Shown here: positions 12,101-25,700 of the stretch, piece by piece
How positions within the stretch are numbered: position 1 is the stretch's first letter
How the letters are laid out: each line of letters begins with the position of its first letter
Assembly (NCBI RefSeq): GCF_000524195.1
Contig: NW_020170467.1
Span: forward strand, 127,275-191,274
Reading direction: 5' to 3'
Origin: Echinococcus granulosus
Taxonomy: Eukaryota; Platyhelminthes; Cestoda; Cyclophyllidea; Taeniidae
Length of the DNA: 64,000 bases
Notes under the pieces: generated by a model
What the model was told of the DNA's origin: nothing
The model's database searches: none
What the model saw: only the letters and a program-made list of their open reading frames with translations
Position numbers and translations under genes: made by a program

Positions 12101-14438
12101 GTTGTGGCGGTTCTGTTCCCAGCCCGTCGCCAAAGCAGTCATTCCCGTGGGCATTCAGTCCGGTGTGTGGAACACCTGATCCTAAACGCCTGGTTGTAGT
12201 TTAACAAGAAGTGAAGTTGCGCAGGAGACTCACCTTTAAATGCTGAAGAAAATCAATCGAGAACATCTTGGCTTTTGCCAAGTCGGTGAGCCGTTCCAGA
12301 CGGTTAATTTATACAAACGATTCTTTCAATCATCCAGCAGAAATTTACTTTTCACCCCTTGGAATGTGTTTCTTCCACCCTCTGTAAACTTAAAAGTGCC
12401 AATTTGATCCGAACGTACCGTTTAAGTAACGTTTTTTCCGTTAAATCGGACAAAGATCTTAATTGCTTGTCAATTGAATTAGTAAGTGAATTCATGAAGC
12501 ATTTGGCGAAATGCCGCCTGCTTGATCGGTCTTCTGTTTGACTCTTGGTTGCTAAAATGCTTCTTCAATTTATGTCTTGATTGCATATTAGCCTAACCCA
12601 CCATGTTCTCCGCGTCTAACCTCCGTTTCTATGATGCTGACACAAATCACTACCATTTTGTGTTCTCATTCTAAATATAATTCCACAAATTGGCTATTTC
12701 TAACTTCGTCTCAAGGGGTTAACATTTCCCAATCTTTTCAACAGGGATTAACGTGGAAGGTGCTCCCTATTCTGCTCCATAGCCAAAATGCGGATCAACA
12801 AATTTCTACCTTCAAATGACTGATCCCATCATTTGTTTCATTTCTCTTTCCCTCTCCCTCCCTCCCTTTTAGACAAATCTTTAAGCAATTCCTCGCCAAT
12901 CGAGTGCTGAAGAATCCGCGTCAACAGCGTTTCTTCAAAATCAACAGCCTTTACGAACTATTTTGCCTAGGAGACGCTCTCCCCTCTGATGCAAACGGTG
13001 GTCAACAGCCCAAGTCGGTGTCCTTTTTCAGGGCCATCGGGGTACCCAGGCACGCCGTGACGGAGAACCGCTTCGATCGCCTTTTTTCCAGCCACCCGGT
13101 GAAGCTTCGAGATATCGTCAGTACATCGGACGAAGAGGACGTTAAGCCGGAAGTGGTGGAAGAGGTGGAGAGAGATGTAGGGAATGTGGAAGAAACACCA
13201 GCCCAACGCGAGGCACGTTTAAGAGCTCAGGCTCGACGCTTAAGCAGGCAGCTTGTAGAGCGCTATACTCGGCGCGGGACGCACGTGGATGGACGTAGGA
13301 TTCGCGGAGTAGAGCGACGGTCCCGATTCGATGAAGGGGAAGCAAAGGGCGGAGATAAGCGGCCGCAAAAAGAGGAAATGGATCCGTTCGTCACTTCGGT
13401 AATTTGTGGTGCGAATGCGGACGAAAAGTCGGTTATTTTGAAGCGAAAGCGAGAGGAAGTGGACGAGGACATGAAAGTGGAGGCCAAACGGGTTGCCAAG
13501 GCTGCGCTAAAGGCAATAAGAAGGAAGACAGAGAAGAGGAAAAAGAAGGTGGTTTCTACGATAAGGAAGCGCTTGCAAGGCCTAACCTGTGTTAACCATG
13601 ACAAGTTAATGGACAACTTTCTGATGTCCGAAGAACGCGTGGATCCAACGTTGGAACGTCTTCAAGCGTCTCGATTAGCCAACAACGTTGTCGCCTGGTT
13701 GAAATCTCAGACACAGCAGATAGACGAGATCCAGTGGACTGCGTCAAAGCCACTGCCTGGTGTCACCTTTGGACTGGTCAAAAACCGATTTCTTTGGTCG
13801 CCGAAGGAGATAGGTTGTCCGCTCTACGTAAGGGAGAGAAGAAGTAGAAACTATTGGTCGCCTTCCAGCATAACTGAGATTTTGCCTTTCAGCTTGCCTA
13901 CAAACTACAAGGCGAGTCGGGGCCTTTGAGACCGGGAGATGCTTCAAACAACCTGCTCTATGCCGGGCACAATCGTTTGAGCTCTCGTCTCTTACTGGAA
14001 CTGATCCGCGAACGTCGGCATCGAAGTATGGCCGTGGTGGGGCCTTCAACTGACGCTTCTACGTTTCAAAAAGGAGGTTTTCCTTGCGTGGAAAATCAGG
14101 AAAAGGAACTTCGGAATCTGGCTCTTAAGCTTCTTGCTCTCTTCACCGAAGAGAATGTTACTATCCCGTCCACCAGTACGGAAGCCATTGCAGAGCGTTT
14201 TAAGGAGATCCTGATGACGAAGAAACTGACTTTGACGGCGAGGGATGGAAAATTGACTGGACGCCACTTTAGGGCGTTGCTGCGAGCACTGGCCAATCCT
14301 CCCCTGCATAGGAGTGGTGGTAGGGACAAAGATAGAAGCGAGGTGTGGATTCTAAAGCCCTATTTTATCACTTTGGCAAGACAGTTGGCGCTAGCCCCAA
14401 TTAGCAGTGGTCTGCGTAGTGATGGAGAAACAATCTGA
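6150..14438 (+). CDS. ERCC6: ERCC6/CSB-type SNF2 ATPase (transcription-coupled repair)
   Basis: DNA-dependent ATPase of the Rad26/CSB family, which acts in the nucleus on RNA polymerase II stalled at lesions. Exons: 6150-6343, 6384-6598, 6653-7203, 8049-8399, 8440-8550, 10011-10346, 11095-11438, 12873-13827, 13893-14438. They join in one frame to 1200 codons plus stop. Visible motifs: Walker A in GDEMGLGKT (residues 230-238), DEGH (359), SGTPMQNN (387), VLLFTQS, the [15 protein letters not shown] block and [11 protein letters not shown] (669-679). The segment [18 protein letters not shown] straddles the exon 7/8 join and is CSB-like. Exon 8 encodes a basic region ([15 protein letters not shown]) matching the CSB C-terminal half, and exon 9 ends with FRALLRAL and VWILKPYF, like the CSB terminal domain. 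The N-terminal part before the ATPase (about 215 residues) is shorter than I recall for human CSB. The start is the first ATG after an in-frame TGA at 6123. Exons 1-2 have little recognisable homology and rest on frame and splice signals. Confidence 0.93.
6344..6383 (+). other. 40-nt mini-intron in ERCC6
   Basis: Donor gtagga after TTAA, acceptor gatcag. Removing 40 nt joins two frames that are otherwise offset and takes out the TAG that would end the first exon. The flanking peptides IRDDIK and FAEDDIKK then read continuously. Similar mini-introns are at 6599-6652 (54 nt), 8400-8439 (40 nt) and 13828-13892 (65 nt). Confidence 0.75.
8400..8439 (+). other. 40-nt mini-intron inside the SNF2 core
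   Basis: Donor gtgggc after the codon for Glu in TPLE, acceptor ttgctag. Splicing gives [17 protein letters not shown], which aligns without gaps to the equivalent CSB segment (human SPVQ-VKTAYKCACVLRD). This makes it the best supported of the short introns in this gene. Confidence 0.85.
8551..10010 (+). other. ERCC6 intron 5 (1460 nt)
   Basis: Donor gtgggt, acceptor actgatag. The joined protein reads KKSEQ-VLFCHLT, as in CSB. No nested gene was recognised; an 82-codon reverse frame and a 62-codon forward frame inside it have no family resemblance. Confidence 0.7.
11439..12872 (+). other. ERCC6 intron 7 (1434 nt)
   Basis: Donor gtaggt after TATCAGAG; the acceptor is a long pyrimidine tract (ccctccctcccttttag). 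The join restores YQRQIFKQF, matching CSB YHRQIFKQF. The interior holds no recognised gene. Confidence 0.75.
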
Positions 14439-15589
14439 CTTCTTTTTATGCATTTTAAGGCGACAGATTTTTTTTTACTACTTGCACAATTACAGAAGCC
14501 TATACAGTCGGGGAATCTTTTTACACATCTATTACAAAACAATTTCTCGGCTCTACTGGCTCCAGGGGTAAATCGGTTGTTGGATTGGTGGCAGTAGGAT
14601 AGAATTCGCCAGACAAAGCGGCCTACGCAGGACAAGAACACTTTTCGATGGGTGTAACCCGCGCTTCGCTTTCATACGATTCTCTATGGCATGTTATACA
14701 CTTGTGCTGACAGTTTAGCTAGTATCTGACATGCTTAGGCACTGGAAGATTTGTCTATGGCAAGAACAATTATTGCTCCCTGTTCTGGCAGAACGATTTG
14801 TCTCTTGCCTAATCCCGTCGCGTGCAGCACACGAAGTCCCTTTTGATGGCCAAATCCTGAGCGGATTGACCAACTTTTCATTGAAGAAGGGCATTTGCCG
14901 TGAACGGCCAAATCTGAGAAAGGATTGCTAAACTTGCGCATACTTTTACCGCCTATTTCAATTGCACAATTTGCATCCCGCTTAGTGATGGGGAGAAGGC
15001 CTTACTGAAATAGTTGTAGCTTTTAGTAACAAAGACCTACCGAAGCCTAGTCCCTTGGAGCTGGTAACAATTAAATGAGGTCTAACAATCAGATAAATGG
15101 CCGGATGGTATCAAAGTGGGTGCGCGAAAGAGCTACAAATGAAGTTCTTAGAAGCCAAGTTATCAGATGGGTTTGGCTCGTAGGTAAATATTCCTACAAG
15201 GCACGATCACCACTCGATATTCACCCACTAACACCTTTGTTCGGCCTATCAATACCTCATAAATTTTCTGTTTGTTGACAAGCTGCTGGGGACACTCACA
15301 ACTCCAGAAATAATGTCCATCCTAAATCTTTTATTCTTGCAGATATTTCCTAGACATTCTGAAAACTGCACCCTTGTCTACTTCTTTCTCATTGGTAGAT
15401 ACTACATTCAGGTCAATTTCTTACCATAATTATGCATGGTTTAGCGGACAGGGAGATCCAGGTTGGAAGGCTTGACTTGGTCTTCGGCAGCTTTTATCTA
15501 GTTAGCATCTAGATTTGTCCCGGCGAGTAGCACTTCCATTGACTTGCCCACGCTATTTGGTAAGGACATCTGCCCTGAGGTGTTAACTG
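14439..15589. other. Convergent intergenic region, left part
   Basis: Downstream of the ERCC6 stop. No AATAAA lies close to the stop; an ATTAAA at 15070-15075 and an AATAAA at 15979-15984 are distant candidates for 3'-end formation. No gene was recognised. Confidence 0.4.
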
Positions 15590-15857
15590 TGATACGATGG
15601 TGGTTTGTCCCTCGGGATTGGCGAGGCGCCACTTTTGTGCTTTGAATTAGCCTTCGTGTACCTTCCTGGGTGGGCTGGCCTTCGGGCNNNNNNNNNNNNN
15701 NNNNNNNNNNNNNNNNNNNNNNNNNNNNNNNNNNNNNNNNNNNNNNNNNNNNNNNNNNNNNNNNNNNNNNNNNNNNNNNNNNNNNNNATATATATATATA
15801 TTATGCCCGAGTGTTGTGTCTTCTTTCGTCTTCAGGGAAGTCTCGGGACGCTACATT
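15590..15857 (+). repeat. Dispersed repeat R2, copy 2, split by gap
   Basis: It matches 5596-5795. The left half ends at ggctggcc just before the gap; after the gap come an AT dinucleotide tract and the gtgtcttctttcgtcttcagg half. The missing centre and the adjoining AT microsatellite suggest the assembly broke at a simple repeat inside this element. Confidence 0.65.
15688..15787. other. Assembly gap 1 (100 N)
   Basis: Exactly 100 N, the usual placeholder for a gap of unknown size. It is bounded on the right by an (AT)n tract and lies inside repeat R2, so the true length here is unknown. Confidence 0.95.
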
Positions 15858-16779
15858 AACCATCGATTACCTTGTTAGCGGTCCTCGATGGGATCGAGAC
15901 AACTCGGAGCTTGGTGCCCTAGTTTACAACTGATACCCCAGTTTGTAACACAAAAGGTAACTCTGACAACGTAAGATCAATAAAGGGGAACTCAAACTCT
16001 ATTTTTAGTCAAGATTGGGTCGGAGCAGCCACTGGGTTACTTTAGACAGGTTCACGAATTGACCTAGATGACTAGGCCTCCTTAGCGAGCAAACAGCATA
16101 TAGGTTAAGGATAAATAAATCAAGGACAAATGGGTGCATTGAATATGGGTGTTAGGGGTGAGTGGAAGGATGGACCCGGTTTGTGCAGATGGATCGAGAA
16201 TGAAATTGCATTCCGGAGATGGCCGAAGTTCCATCCTCGTAATTTGCCTCTTAAGCATTTCAGGACGCAGCTAGCAGCCGGAGACAAACATGGTGCTTAA
16301 GCACAGTCTTACGACCACTTTCGGTGGCACTCATTCAACAACTACGAGCTATAAAAGTGGACTAGACAGAATAAGGGGCAGGATAGCGGGGTAGCTAGAT
16401 GAACACAGTCTCCGTCATGAGAAGTCTTACCAATCTCAAAGTTTGTCTTCATTTGAACCATAGCGCTGCATCGTAGAATGGTTCGGGTTCATTGAATAGC
16501 AAGATAGCTTCCTGACACGGCTTGGTTAGTCGGTGACTACGATTGTGAATCGGTGCGAGCAACGCCGCTACCGTTCAGACGAAATAGTCAAAAGCAGCCC
16601 GAGCTGGTCTCTTGAAGACCAAACCATGCAGCTGTAGTGGACATTCCCCACTTTGATAATCAGCTATCAACTAACCCGTACGGAGAGAACGAACAAGGAG
16701 AGAATGATAGCTGTTGAGCGCCTCCAATTTATTCACAATTGCGCACATAAGGAGGATGATAAGTTGACAGATATCACCG
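15858..16779. other. Convergent intergenic region, right part
   Basis: Between repeat R2 and the TCF25 stop codon. No gene was recognised. It contains the presumed 3' untranslated region of TCF25 at its right edge. Confidence 0.4.
16728..16733 (-). terminator. Polyadenylation signal AATAAA for TCF25
   Basis: The reverse complement reads AATAAA about 47 nt beyond the TCF25 stop, a fitting position for 3'-end cleavage of a short 3'-UTR. This is a motif-only call. Confidence 0.5.
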
Positions 16780-19700
16780 CTAATCAAATTCATGAGGGGG
16801 TACCTCATTTTCTGTTTCCGCCGCCTCTGCGTCGATATCTACCTCTTCTACCACCACCGCGAGACCGAATTGGGCCAAAATGGCGTTCAAATCAGCGACT
16901 TCCTCTTCTCGCGATGGTACAGTCGGCCACAGTGTGGAGAAAAGGGTATTTAAGAAACCCATGATCCCACCCTCCGTGTCTCCACGTTGTCGCCTAAATA
17001 AAAATGAAAAGTCAGGGATACGGTGAAAATCTCATAAAAGAAGACAGAAAGTAAAAATTTCAATTTGACAAATGCACGTGAAAAGGCGTCGCAACGTGCC
17101 GGGACTGCGCACTGTGATACGTATTGAGCCCGAGCACGCATCGTGTTGAGGGGGTACTCAATTTGGACACCAGTGAACAAGATGATTAGCAATGATGAAG
17201 ATAAAGCTCTATACTGACAGATCCATTCATGAACGTTCTGCGATTTCAAAAGCTCGGCATTTATTGAGTCTTAGAAAGTCCCAGCGATACTGACAAGTCT
17301 TTCCACATCGATTCTTCTAATACAAATTGAATGCTACTGAGATGCGTATATATGTAGCGGGGAACCATTTTGAAAAATAAACGCATTCCTCTCTCTTAGC
17401 ACTTGTACTTTGTCTTTAACAAAATCGAAGGGCTCGAAGTGCCCTGTAAATGATTCACCTTTCAGCCTCCGGATCGTACGTGTTGATGGAATCAGCGGGT
17501 GGGAAGGGGTCCAGCGGATAGATTTGTTGGCTGGCAAAGGCCTAAAGCACAAACCATCAATATAATCCTGCTTAGTGATCCTCCCAATTAGCCGCGCTAA
17601 AATAAAAGGAGGTAATATTCAGATGTTTTACCGGAGGAACAAGGGGAGGGACATCAGGAAGATCTCGAAGAAAGATATAGCGAAGAATGTTGCGAGGTGG
17701 TTGAGGGTAGAGCCGCTTTCGTCTGTAATATGGAAAGAGTGGGTCCCAAGAACAGAGCCTTGAAAATACATCAGCTATCCGCAATTCGCTCTTCTATGGT
17801 GACATTCTCTGTGCTCATCTGTTGGTTAGTAATAAACCTTACTTCAGACTCGTACGTCTATTAACGTCTTCAGAATGAATTCGGACGCTAAGCCATGACC
17901 TGAGAACATTATGGACTCAATCAAAACTCACAATAAAGCTTTTTTAAAAAATAACAACATTACACATTTGCAGACTTCTAAAAAAGCCAAATTGGGTGAT
18001 TTAAAATCAATTGAAAATGCCACTATCAGCCGCCCGCCTACCCACCTCTCTGAGTAAACAACGAGCCGTTCGTCCGGTTGGACATTGCGCCCATGAGTAG
18101 AGGCGTCATCAGCGTCAACGACAATGGGTTCCACGAGACCGAGAACCACCACCACATTGGCTTCCAGCCAGGGGAGGACGTCGGGCTCCTGCCAGTGATA
18201 GCGCGACTGTGACACATAGAGGTCGAGCAGACGACTCAAACTCTCACTTTCCCTACAGGGAGGAGGAATAGCAATCACTACGAACATAGTGCGTCCAGAC
18301 ATCTGTCATATTGCGATATGACCTCCGCACCTGTTGTGTATAACTCCTATTTCTATTTCCGTCCGTGATTCCTCTAGCATTTTAACTAGTTTTGGAAGAG
18401 TGAAATGAACGGAGTTAGCCACGACTGCAGTATGGGAGTTTTCACCACAAACTAGGAACTTTAATTTCACACGCATATACAAAAAGGCATGCGACCGTGA
18501 TGGCACTAAACGAGAGTAAATACCACATTTTCCTTTTACACACTGATAGTCCGAACACATTTCGTGTGTGGGAGGCGACGTCAATCCAGACACCGCTAAT
18601 AAAGGTAACAGAGTAATAGTAGTGCGTGCGTGGAGGGATGCAACAGAATGGTGGAAAAGCTGAAAATCCGTGGATACACTTATCCAAAGAAGACTTCAAG
18701 CACATTACGGCACGTTAATGGGACACTCAGTCGTGTGGTTGTCAACGGTAATTCCGGCTACGGTGATTCCGCCCCCAGTTCACTCAACCCAGAAGAAACA
18801 AATCTTCAGCAGGATGCATTGAAAAATTGTTCTAAGCTTTCCAGATATCAGTCAAAAGTTGATGGGATAAGCGCACAAACATAGCAACAGGCCATTCAGA
18901 AGAATGAGTGCACCTTACACTCCTTAAGGTTTTTTTATAAGCCAAAATGTCGTGGTTGGATACAAAAGCACTTTTTGCTTATATATGGGCTGTTTTCAGA
19001 CGCCTTCAGCTCATAACTTCTTTGAGGACAATCTGAGCACCCAAGTCCCCCAAAGCATATTCCACAATACTTAGATCCCACCATTCCAGAACCTAAAGGT
19101 GAATGGCATTCTATACAGAGCCTGACAAATTAACCGGCTTTCCAGACTCCCACAAATCGACATTCATATTACTCCCTCGCAGTTCTTCTGTACACGATAA
19201 TAGTAGATCTGCTTTAAGGCTCTTGCGCCTTGTAAATCCTTCGAGAGAAGCTCGAACATTAAAATTGATTAAATACACTCGACACAACCCTTCAGAGACT
19301 ATGAAAGCTTTCATTGACGAATTAAATAAGTATTACACAGACAACACAGACGGCCGAAACTGGGGAGACAGGAATGTGGAAATCTCAGTGAAATCGAAGT
19401 AACTTGATAACTACTTAAATTTTAACTCCCATTTGTCAATTCAGTGACAATTTCATCGAACGATTTTAAATAACCCACTAAATACTTAGAAAAACAGCGA
19501 ACGAATAAGAGTCGAAAGCCGGGCATTACCTACACTACCAAACCCAAAAAGCCGATTGGAATCGCGGCAGGATCAGAACGAGGCAAGGAGGTAATCAGGT
19601 ACGAAAAGTCAAACAACTCAAGAAAGTATTTCCAGATACTTTATCTTTGAAATAAAGATTCCCGTTATAATTTACCTCTTTTTCGCAACAAATCATAATT

Positions 19701-22700
19701 ATCCGAACTCCACCTGCGTAAGCTTGGATTTCGAATAAAAAATCTAACCTCCAGTCACCTCCACTTTAATCACTAGCTTAGTCTTCGGAATGTCTATTTC
19801 GTAAGGGATTGCCTAATGCAAGGCAAAGGCAATGATCATCAAAGGGAGGAATATTCTCACAGGCCAGTTTTGCGATATTAGATATGGCGTTATATTGTGC
19901 TGTTAGAGCTGGACTCTATTCCGATCAATTGAATAGCCCTGTCCAAGTACGAAGAAGTTTTATTGCGCACGTTCAGGTTGTGGAGAGTAAGTAGGTCTCA
20001 GTTGTAAATGTGCGATTTCGTCAAGTTAACAATTCATAGTGAACAGTTGCGTTTGAAGTGTACCCCACGCAAATCAAGCGTAAGCTTGTGAAAACAAAAG
20101 GATGCCCACCCTGGAATTGTGGAGCAAAGAGTGGGTAGCTTGGAGGTAGTCAATGTTGCAGACGTTCGCTTAGAAAAAGCTGGAATAAAAAAAGCCCTTT
20201 TTTGCCACCTGTCAGTCAGCAAACAGACTAAAATATATGACATGTTTATGTAGGGTGAATTGGTGAGCAAATTGAAGGTCTTTTAGGCCTATTGCTATCT
20301 GTTAACGTGTGTAGTTCAGATCCAGCTGTTTCAAAGCATTCACCACTTTGCCTGTTGTTGTCGGTGTAAATGAATCGTTCGACCACTTATGTCTAGCACG
20401 ATTCAAGGGGTGTTGACATGTCAATGATCACGTCATTCTCTTTTCATGATGAAGAATAGAAGATCTTCCTTAGCGTGACCCATCTTTGAGTGGTTCCTTG
20501 TCACGATCGAATTGTTTACCTTGTTTATGAGGCATTCTGTGACTACGCCTTCCCAAAAATGTTGCACAAATCTGAAGGGCGGTTTTCATGGTTTTGGGAC
20601 TGAGTGAAACTGGGTTCGTAAGGCAAACAAGCTGATAAGGCAAACCCACACTTAATAATAGTAGGGTTTAAAATAACAAATAATGGTGGAGAATGCACGC
20701 CTACGCTTCATGATGCATCCATGTAAGCAATCACGAGTATTCTAAAATCCACAAAGTTACATCAAGGCAACGCAGTGAGCCATGCCGGAAACTGCAATGA
20801 CTTTTGAGGTCATCCGATACTTTTGAGCATAAAACTCGTTCAAAGCAATTTTAATAGTGGGTAAATGCGATACACTAAAGAAAACAAGACGGGAAGCAAT
20901 AAAAAGGAACCATATTGCCTTGCTAAGATAGTGGTTTTTCATAAATATGCTTCTCGACTGGCGTACCTCAACGCTATGAAACATCATTCAGCCTTCGGTA
21001 AGAAAATAACGGAAATAGGCAGACTTACGAGAGACGAATCTCCTTGCCAAAGAGAACTGACTTGTCCAGGTTGTCGGTCCCACCCACCTTGACTTGATGC
21101 ATCAAACGGGTAAGAAAACCGGGAAACATGATTAGAGCATCTTGAAGCTATAAACGAAAAAGAAATCTCTTTTTATAAGTTCAAAGCTTGACAATCATGC
21201 AAACAAATAAATTATACGTACGTTAGATTCAAGGCAATGTAACTAGGTCAAATTCCTTTATTCTATGTCCTTAACAGGTTCATCAGTATGCACAAAGCGT
21301 CTAGGTGTATTACAGCTAGAATGTGACAAAAAATAGATGGAACTTTCCGTAGCTCAAAACAACAGATTACGTTTACTTTGTAGTTTCAAACCCTACCAAT
21401 CTATTCGCGGCAAATGATCTGTTGGAGATACAATCACTATTAGTGATAATCCGGTACAACTAGAATGTGTGGAATGAAACTAGATAAGGCCTATTCTCAC
21501 AACGACAAACCTCCTACTTCCAATGCTCAAAATACAACAGGACGGTGCTCCTTTCGCTTAAGTGAAATTAACGCATAAATTTGGCCATCGGTATTGTGGC
21601 AGTGACAACTGTTGCCAAAAATCTGCAAGAGAAGCCTGTTTATCGGACGGAGATGGCAATGTAGTGAACTGAGACACAACCATATCCAGCCCCAATTCTG
21701 AAAACAATATTTTAGCAACCTTAGACCCATTGTTTTGCAACGAAACGATATGATAACAAGCATCACGCACCATCTTATCAATTTCGTCGGAATCAAGGAG
21801 ATCTTCACTCTGTTTTCGTTTGCGCAGTCGATTTCGTTGCAACCACCGCACGAGAGGCATCGAAAAGGCAAAGTTTGGGAGAAGGTTGAGGTTCCGCTTT
21901 GGCTACAAGAGGAAACAGAAATAGTGATAGCGAGCAGCCATCGCCTACTTCTACAAGCTCAAACCAACTTACATTCCAGGTATCGTAGAAACTGATGAGA
22001 AATTCGTACTCTTCCGTTGAAATGGCCAAGAAGTCAATGGCTAGAATGATTGCTAGTGGATCATTCTCTGGATCTAGCCTAGAGAGAGGAGTGATAACTT
22101 AGATACAGCGAGTTCCAACCTAAATTGAGATTTTTAGTTTCACACGCCCTCAAAAAGTCGCAGTATTATTTGTCAAGTGTGTCATCCGCGTACAACTAGT
22201 AATTAGCGTATATTTTGGGACGGTTAGCCTGTGCTTGGCACCATGACGGCTTCTAGCTTTTGACTAGCACAGAATAGTTGAGTCTCTCACTGAATTTATG
22301 GAGCGCTTTGACAAGAAAGTTCAGGATTTTCTAGATCATACCGATACGTGGAACGAAACCTGGACCCCTAACAGATACCTCGGAAGTCAGAATTTCAGAA
22401 AAGATGAAGAAGTGAAGTGAGTCGGCCCAGGATAGTTCAGATGCACTGGCAAATCGTCTTGAGTCAAAGTTTCCCTGCTTTTAGTTAAATTAACCTGGGA
22501 TAATGCTTCGTGAAGACGAATCACGTATCTTCTACCAGCAGTTGCCTGCATGCAAGCATAATTAAATAAACTTAAAGCTGTCATGAAACCGAGAGCGTTA
22601 ATAGACCCATTAGTCTCACATTCAGCTTCCCCCTGATGTCTTCAACAGTTAGTTATCTAATAATCTTGGAGATCCTCAATTCCTCGTGTTCGTGGTGTGA

Positions 22701-25700
22701 TGGGTTAGGCATCTGGAGCGCTCTGCATTCATCAAACCAGTAATGCAGACAGCTTCGAAATTCAAAATCCATAGACGGCTTATTCCCACAATGCATGCAC
22801 AAGCCAGCGGAGACAAGCGTGTCCCAGGTAAACCGATCGTCTACCCACAGTACTTAGCGCATGATAGAGCGTCATTCTTTTCCGACTTTAACAAAAGCCT
22901 TTAGCCTTTCTACGAGGGAGAACTGGACACATGACCCCTTTAGACACGATCAATTACAAATCCCTCTCTCCAGCCTTCAAATAGCATAGCATAGATTGTC
23001 ACAAATCATTAAGCGCTAAAATCGGCGCAATTCAATCGGCCTAACTCACAGAAGTAGCACCTTGCTATACTCCAAAGCCGAGCGATAACAACTTCGCGAG
23101 GCAACGTAGAAGAGGTAGCGGAAAATGGCAACGAAGAAGCTTCGATTCTCTTGCACCCTGTAGTCCATACGGCAGGAGGCAGTAGCGAAGTTGAAGGTCA
23201 GATGGAATGCCGATTGACAGGCATAGAGAGCGCGCTCTATCATGTCCACCGCCACCTCAGATTGGTCCTGATGCATTAGGTAGTCGCTGAGGTGTAGTAA
23301 GGTGTCCACATGGTAGGGAGCTTTGGAGAGGACCATCTGAGATTACGAAATAAGCATAATCCAAGTTACTCTGAGTGAATAACGCAATTGATAGAGAGCT
23401 TGTGTAAATTTTCTACCTATTTGATTAACAAGTGATATGACTTTTTAAGCAAAACCCTCTGTGACGTAGAAAAACACACACCTCCTCACAATGGGAGAAC
23501 TCGTACTTAAGATCAAACTTCCATCAATCGGCTAGGCACCCATCTACCACACATTGCACCGAAAGTGAGACTGCAAAGAATCACGGAGTATGCAAACCTA
23601 ACACCTACACTCGCCTTCCCAGTAGAAGTTTCTTTTGTTTTCGTGAATCAGCTCCAGAAGTGATCTATTCATCGCGATTGTAATTGTAACTAAATGGGTA
23701 CCAAAAGATGCATCTGCAAGAACTGTAGGTACCGAAGCAGTAGTGCCAAGTAACCGCATCTACTACTCAAATGCAATTACATTAGAAATTATAACACTGC
23801 TCATAAACGACGATTACAGCGAGTTAAGTCAACGGGAAGTTAATCATTTATGCAGACTAAAGCCATCAAGTTGAAACTCGGTAGGAAAACGTAACAGGCT
23901 TGAGAGGATTAGCTTGCATGCATATACGAATAGCAAAATACGGCCAATTGTTTGCTTGATTCAGCAGCACCGAGGTTCCATTCGCAAAAGGTTATTTATC
24001 AGAGCATGTTACACCACTACGGCCAAACTTAACCTGCTTAGGCTCGAGTGGTTCAACCAGTTAAGCCTAGATCAGGTAGTAAACAGCACCATCCGAAGTC
24101 CGATACGATTCATCCTATTATCAGTCGGTAGAATTCGTGAAAATTTTGCCTCGTTTCTCCAATTCGGACTTTGTCATTGCTGTATTACATAGGTCTTCAT
24201 ACATATGCATTTTGACGCTACAATGGCGCTCTAGCCGAAGAGACCGGTCTCATATGCCTCGTGATCTCAAGTTAGCTCAAACTTCAATGGGTCTTAGACG
24301 AAGACGTCTCGACTCTGATAGTCTATTTTTCATGAGATCCTTTGTGATCATAAAATCCGATGGACTAATCGGGGTCTGTGCTGATCTTTCAACCAGCCTC
24401 AATGCTGACCTCCAAGATTACCATTACCTACACCCTGTCCGTGAAGAATTGTGTACCATAGTAAATGATGAAAAATCCCTTGCCAGACTGGCTCTTGCTG
24501 ATGTCTGCTTTCGGACTGAATTCAAGTCAGATCGTCCCAAACAACCAGCCATTAACATCGCGGATTGCTTCAATGCATCCAGCCAACCCTAGGAGTAAAA
24601 ATTGCTTCAGCTACTAACGATCAACTAAAAACGGTCTGCACAGTACATTCACCATTTGTCCGTTTAGCACATAATGTAAACACACTCCTTCTATAACGTC
24701 ATTTACGGTAAGATGAGAGGTCATCCTCACTCCAGAGTAGCAGCATATACTGGACTCCAAGCCGGACAGAGTTGATCAGGTGACGTCCTAACACAAGAAA
24801 ATAACTCTCCCTTCAGTCTTCACCATTTTTAACACCATGAAGGGGCCAAAACTTTCCGAGGGCATATAGACAGTATACGGTAGGCATTTCTAGTCTAGAG
24901 TTTGCGGTCACAAACAAAAAACCATGCTTGGTAATTTCTGGGAGGGTTTAGAAAGTAGCTAGGGTGAAGATTCAAGCACAAAAGCACTTTTACATTGCTA
25001 ATTATATTATTTAATAAGTCTAAGGATGCAATGGGATCGGACTTACATAAAATGAAGACACCTGGAGAGCACATTAGGTGGCAGTGACTGGTGTACTTTT
25101 CTTGTAGATTCTTCAGGTAATTTTGCCACCATATCGCCCAAAATACAAATTTTCTAGTTTTATAAATGCAATTCCTTCAGTTCTTTTAATCACAAAGCTA
25201 GGGTGATCCACTACCGTGAAAACAAGGTCAATTTTATTTATCACCACTCACTGAAAGCGTGTTCGGGTCCATCATATCCTGGAGAGCGTAAAAAGCCTTT
25301 TGTTGCTTCGAATAGTCCTTGCTGTGTGCGAACGCAAACATGCAGCTACCATCAGTATCACTAGAGGTTTTCATCTCCAAACCACATTTAGCCAATGGGG
25401 GCCACGTGGCTTTTGGTCGAACCAGCTGACCAAACGGAAGAGAATAGTGTGCTCGAGCACCCGCTGCCAAGCTGGATCCGAACTTCCGCTGCAATTCAGC
25501 TCGGTAGTCAAGGAATTTTCTATTCACAGCCAGAAGATCCGCGGGTCGCGTGGAGGCCGCTACGGGCACCTTAGTAGTTGACAATTCCCGGTTAGAGCAG
25601 CTTTGTCGAGCCGCTTCTAACAAGATGTCATCGTCGGTGATTTCGGGGCTCTAAACGGGGAAAAATAATTACGACTTTTCACACTTGCAAGTTTTGACTT

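Noticed and set aside
21088..21147. Ending TCF25 exon 7 at the GTGGGT donor after HQVK
   Set aside because: This leaves exon 8 out of phase and drops a segment that matches TCF25 (SVLFGKEIRLS); the GTAAGT donor at 21028 fixes both.
22280..22430. Forward open stretch of about 50 codons (ERFDKKVQDFLDH and following) in TCF25 intron 4
   Set aside because: It has no recognisable domain, no splice context and no neighbouring exon; too short to support.
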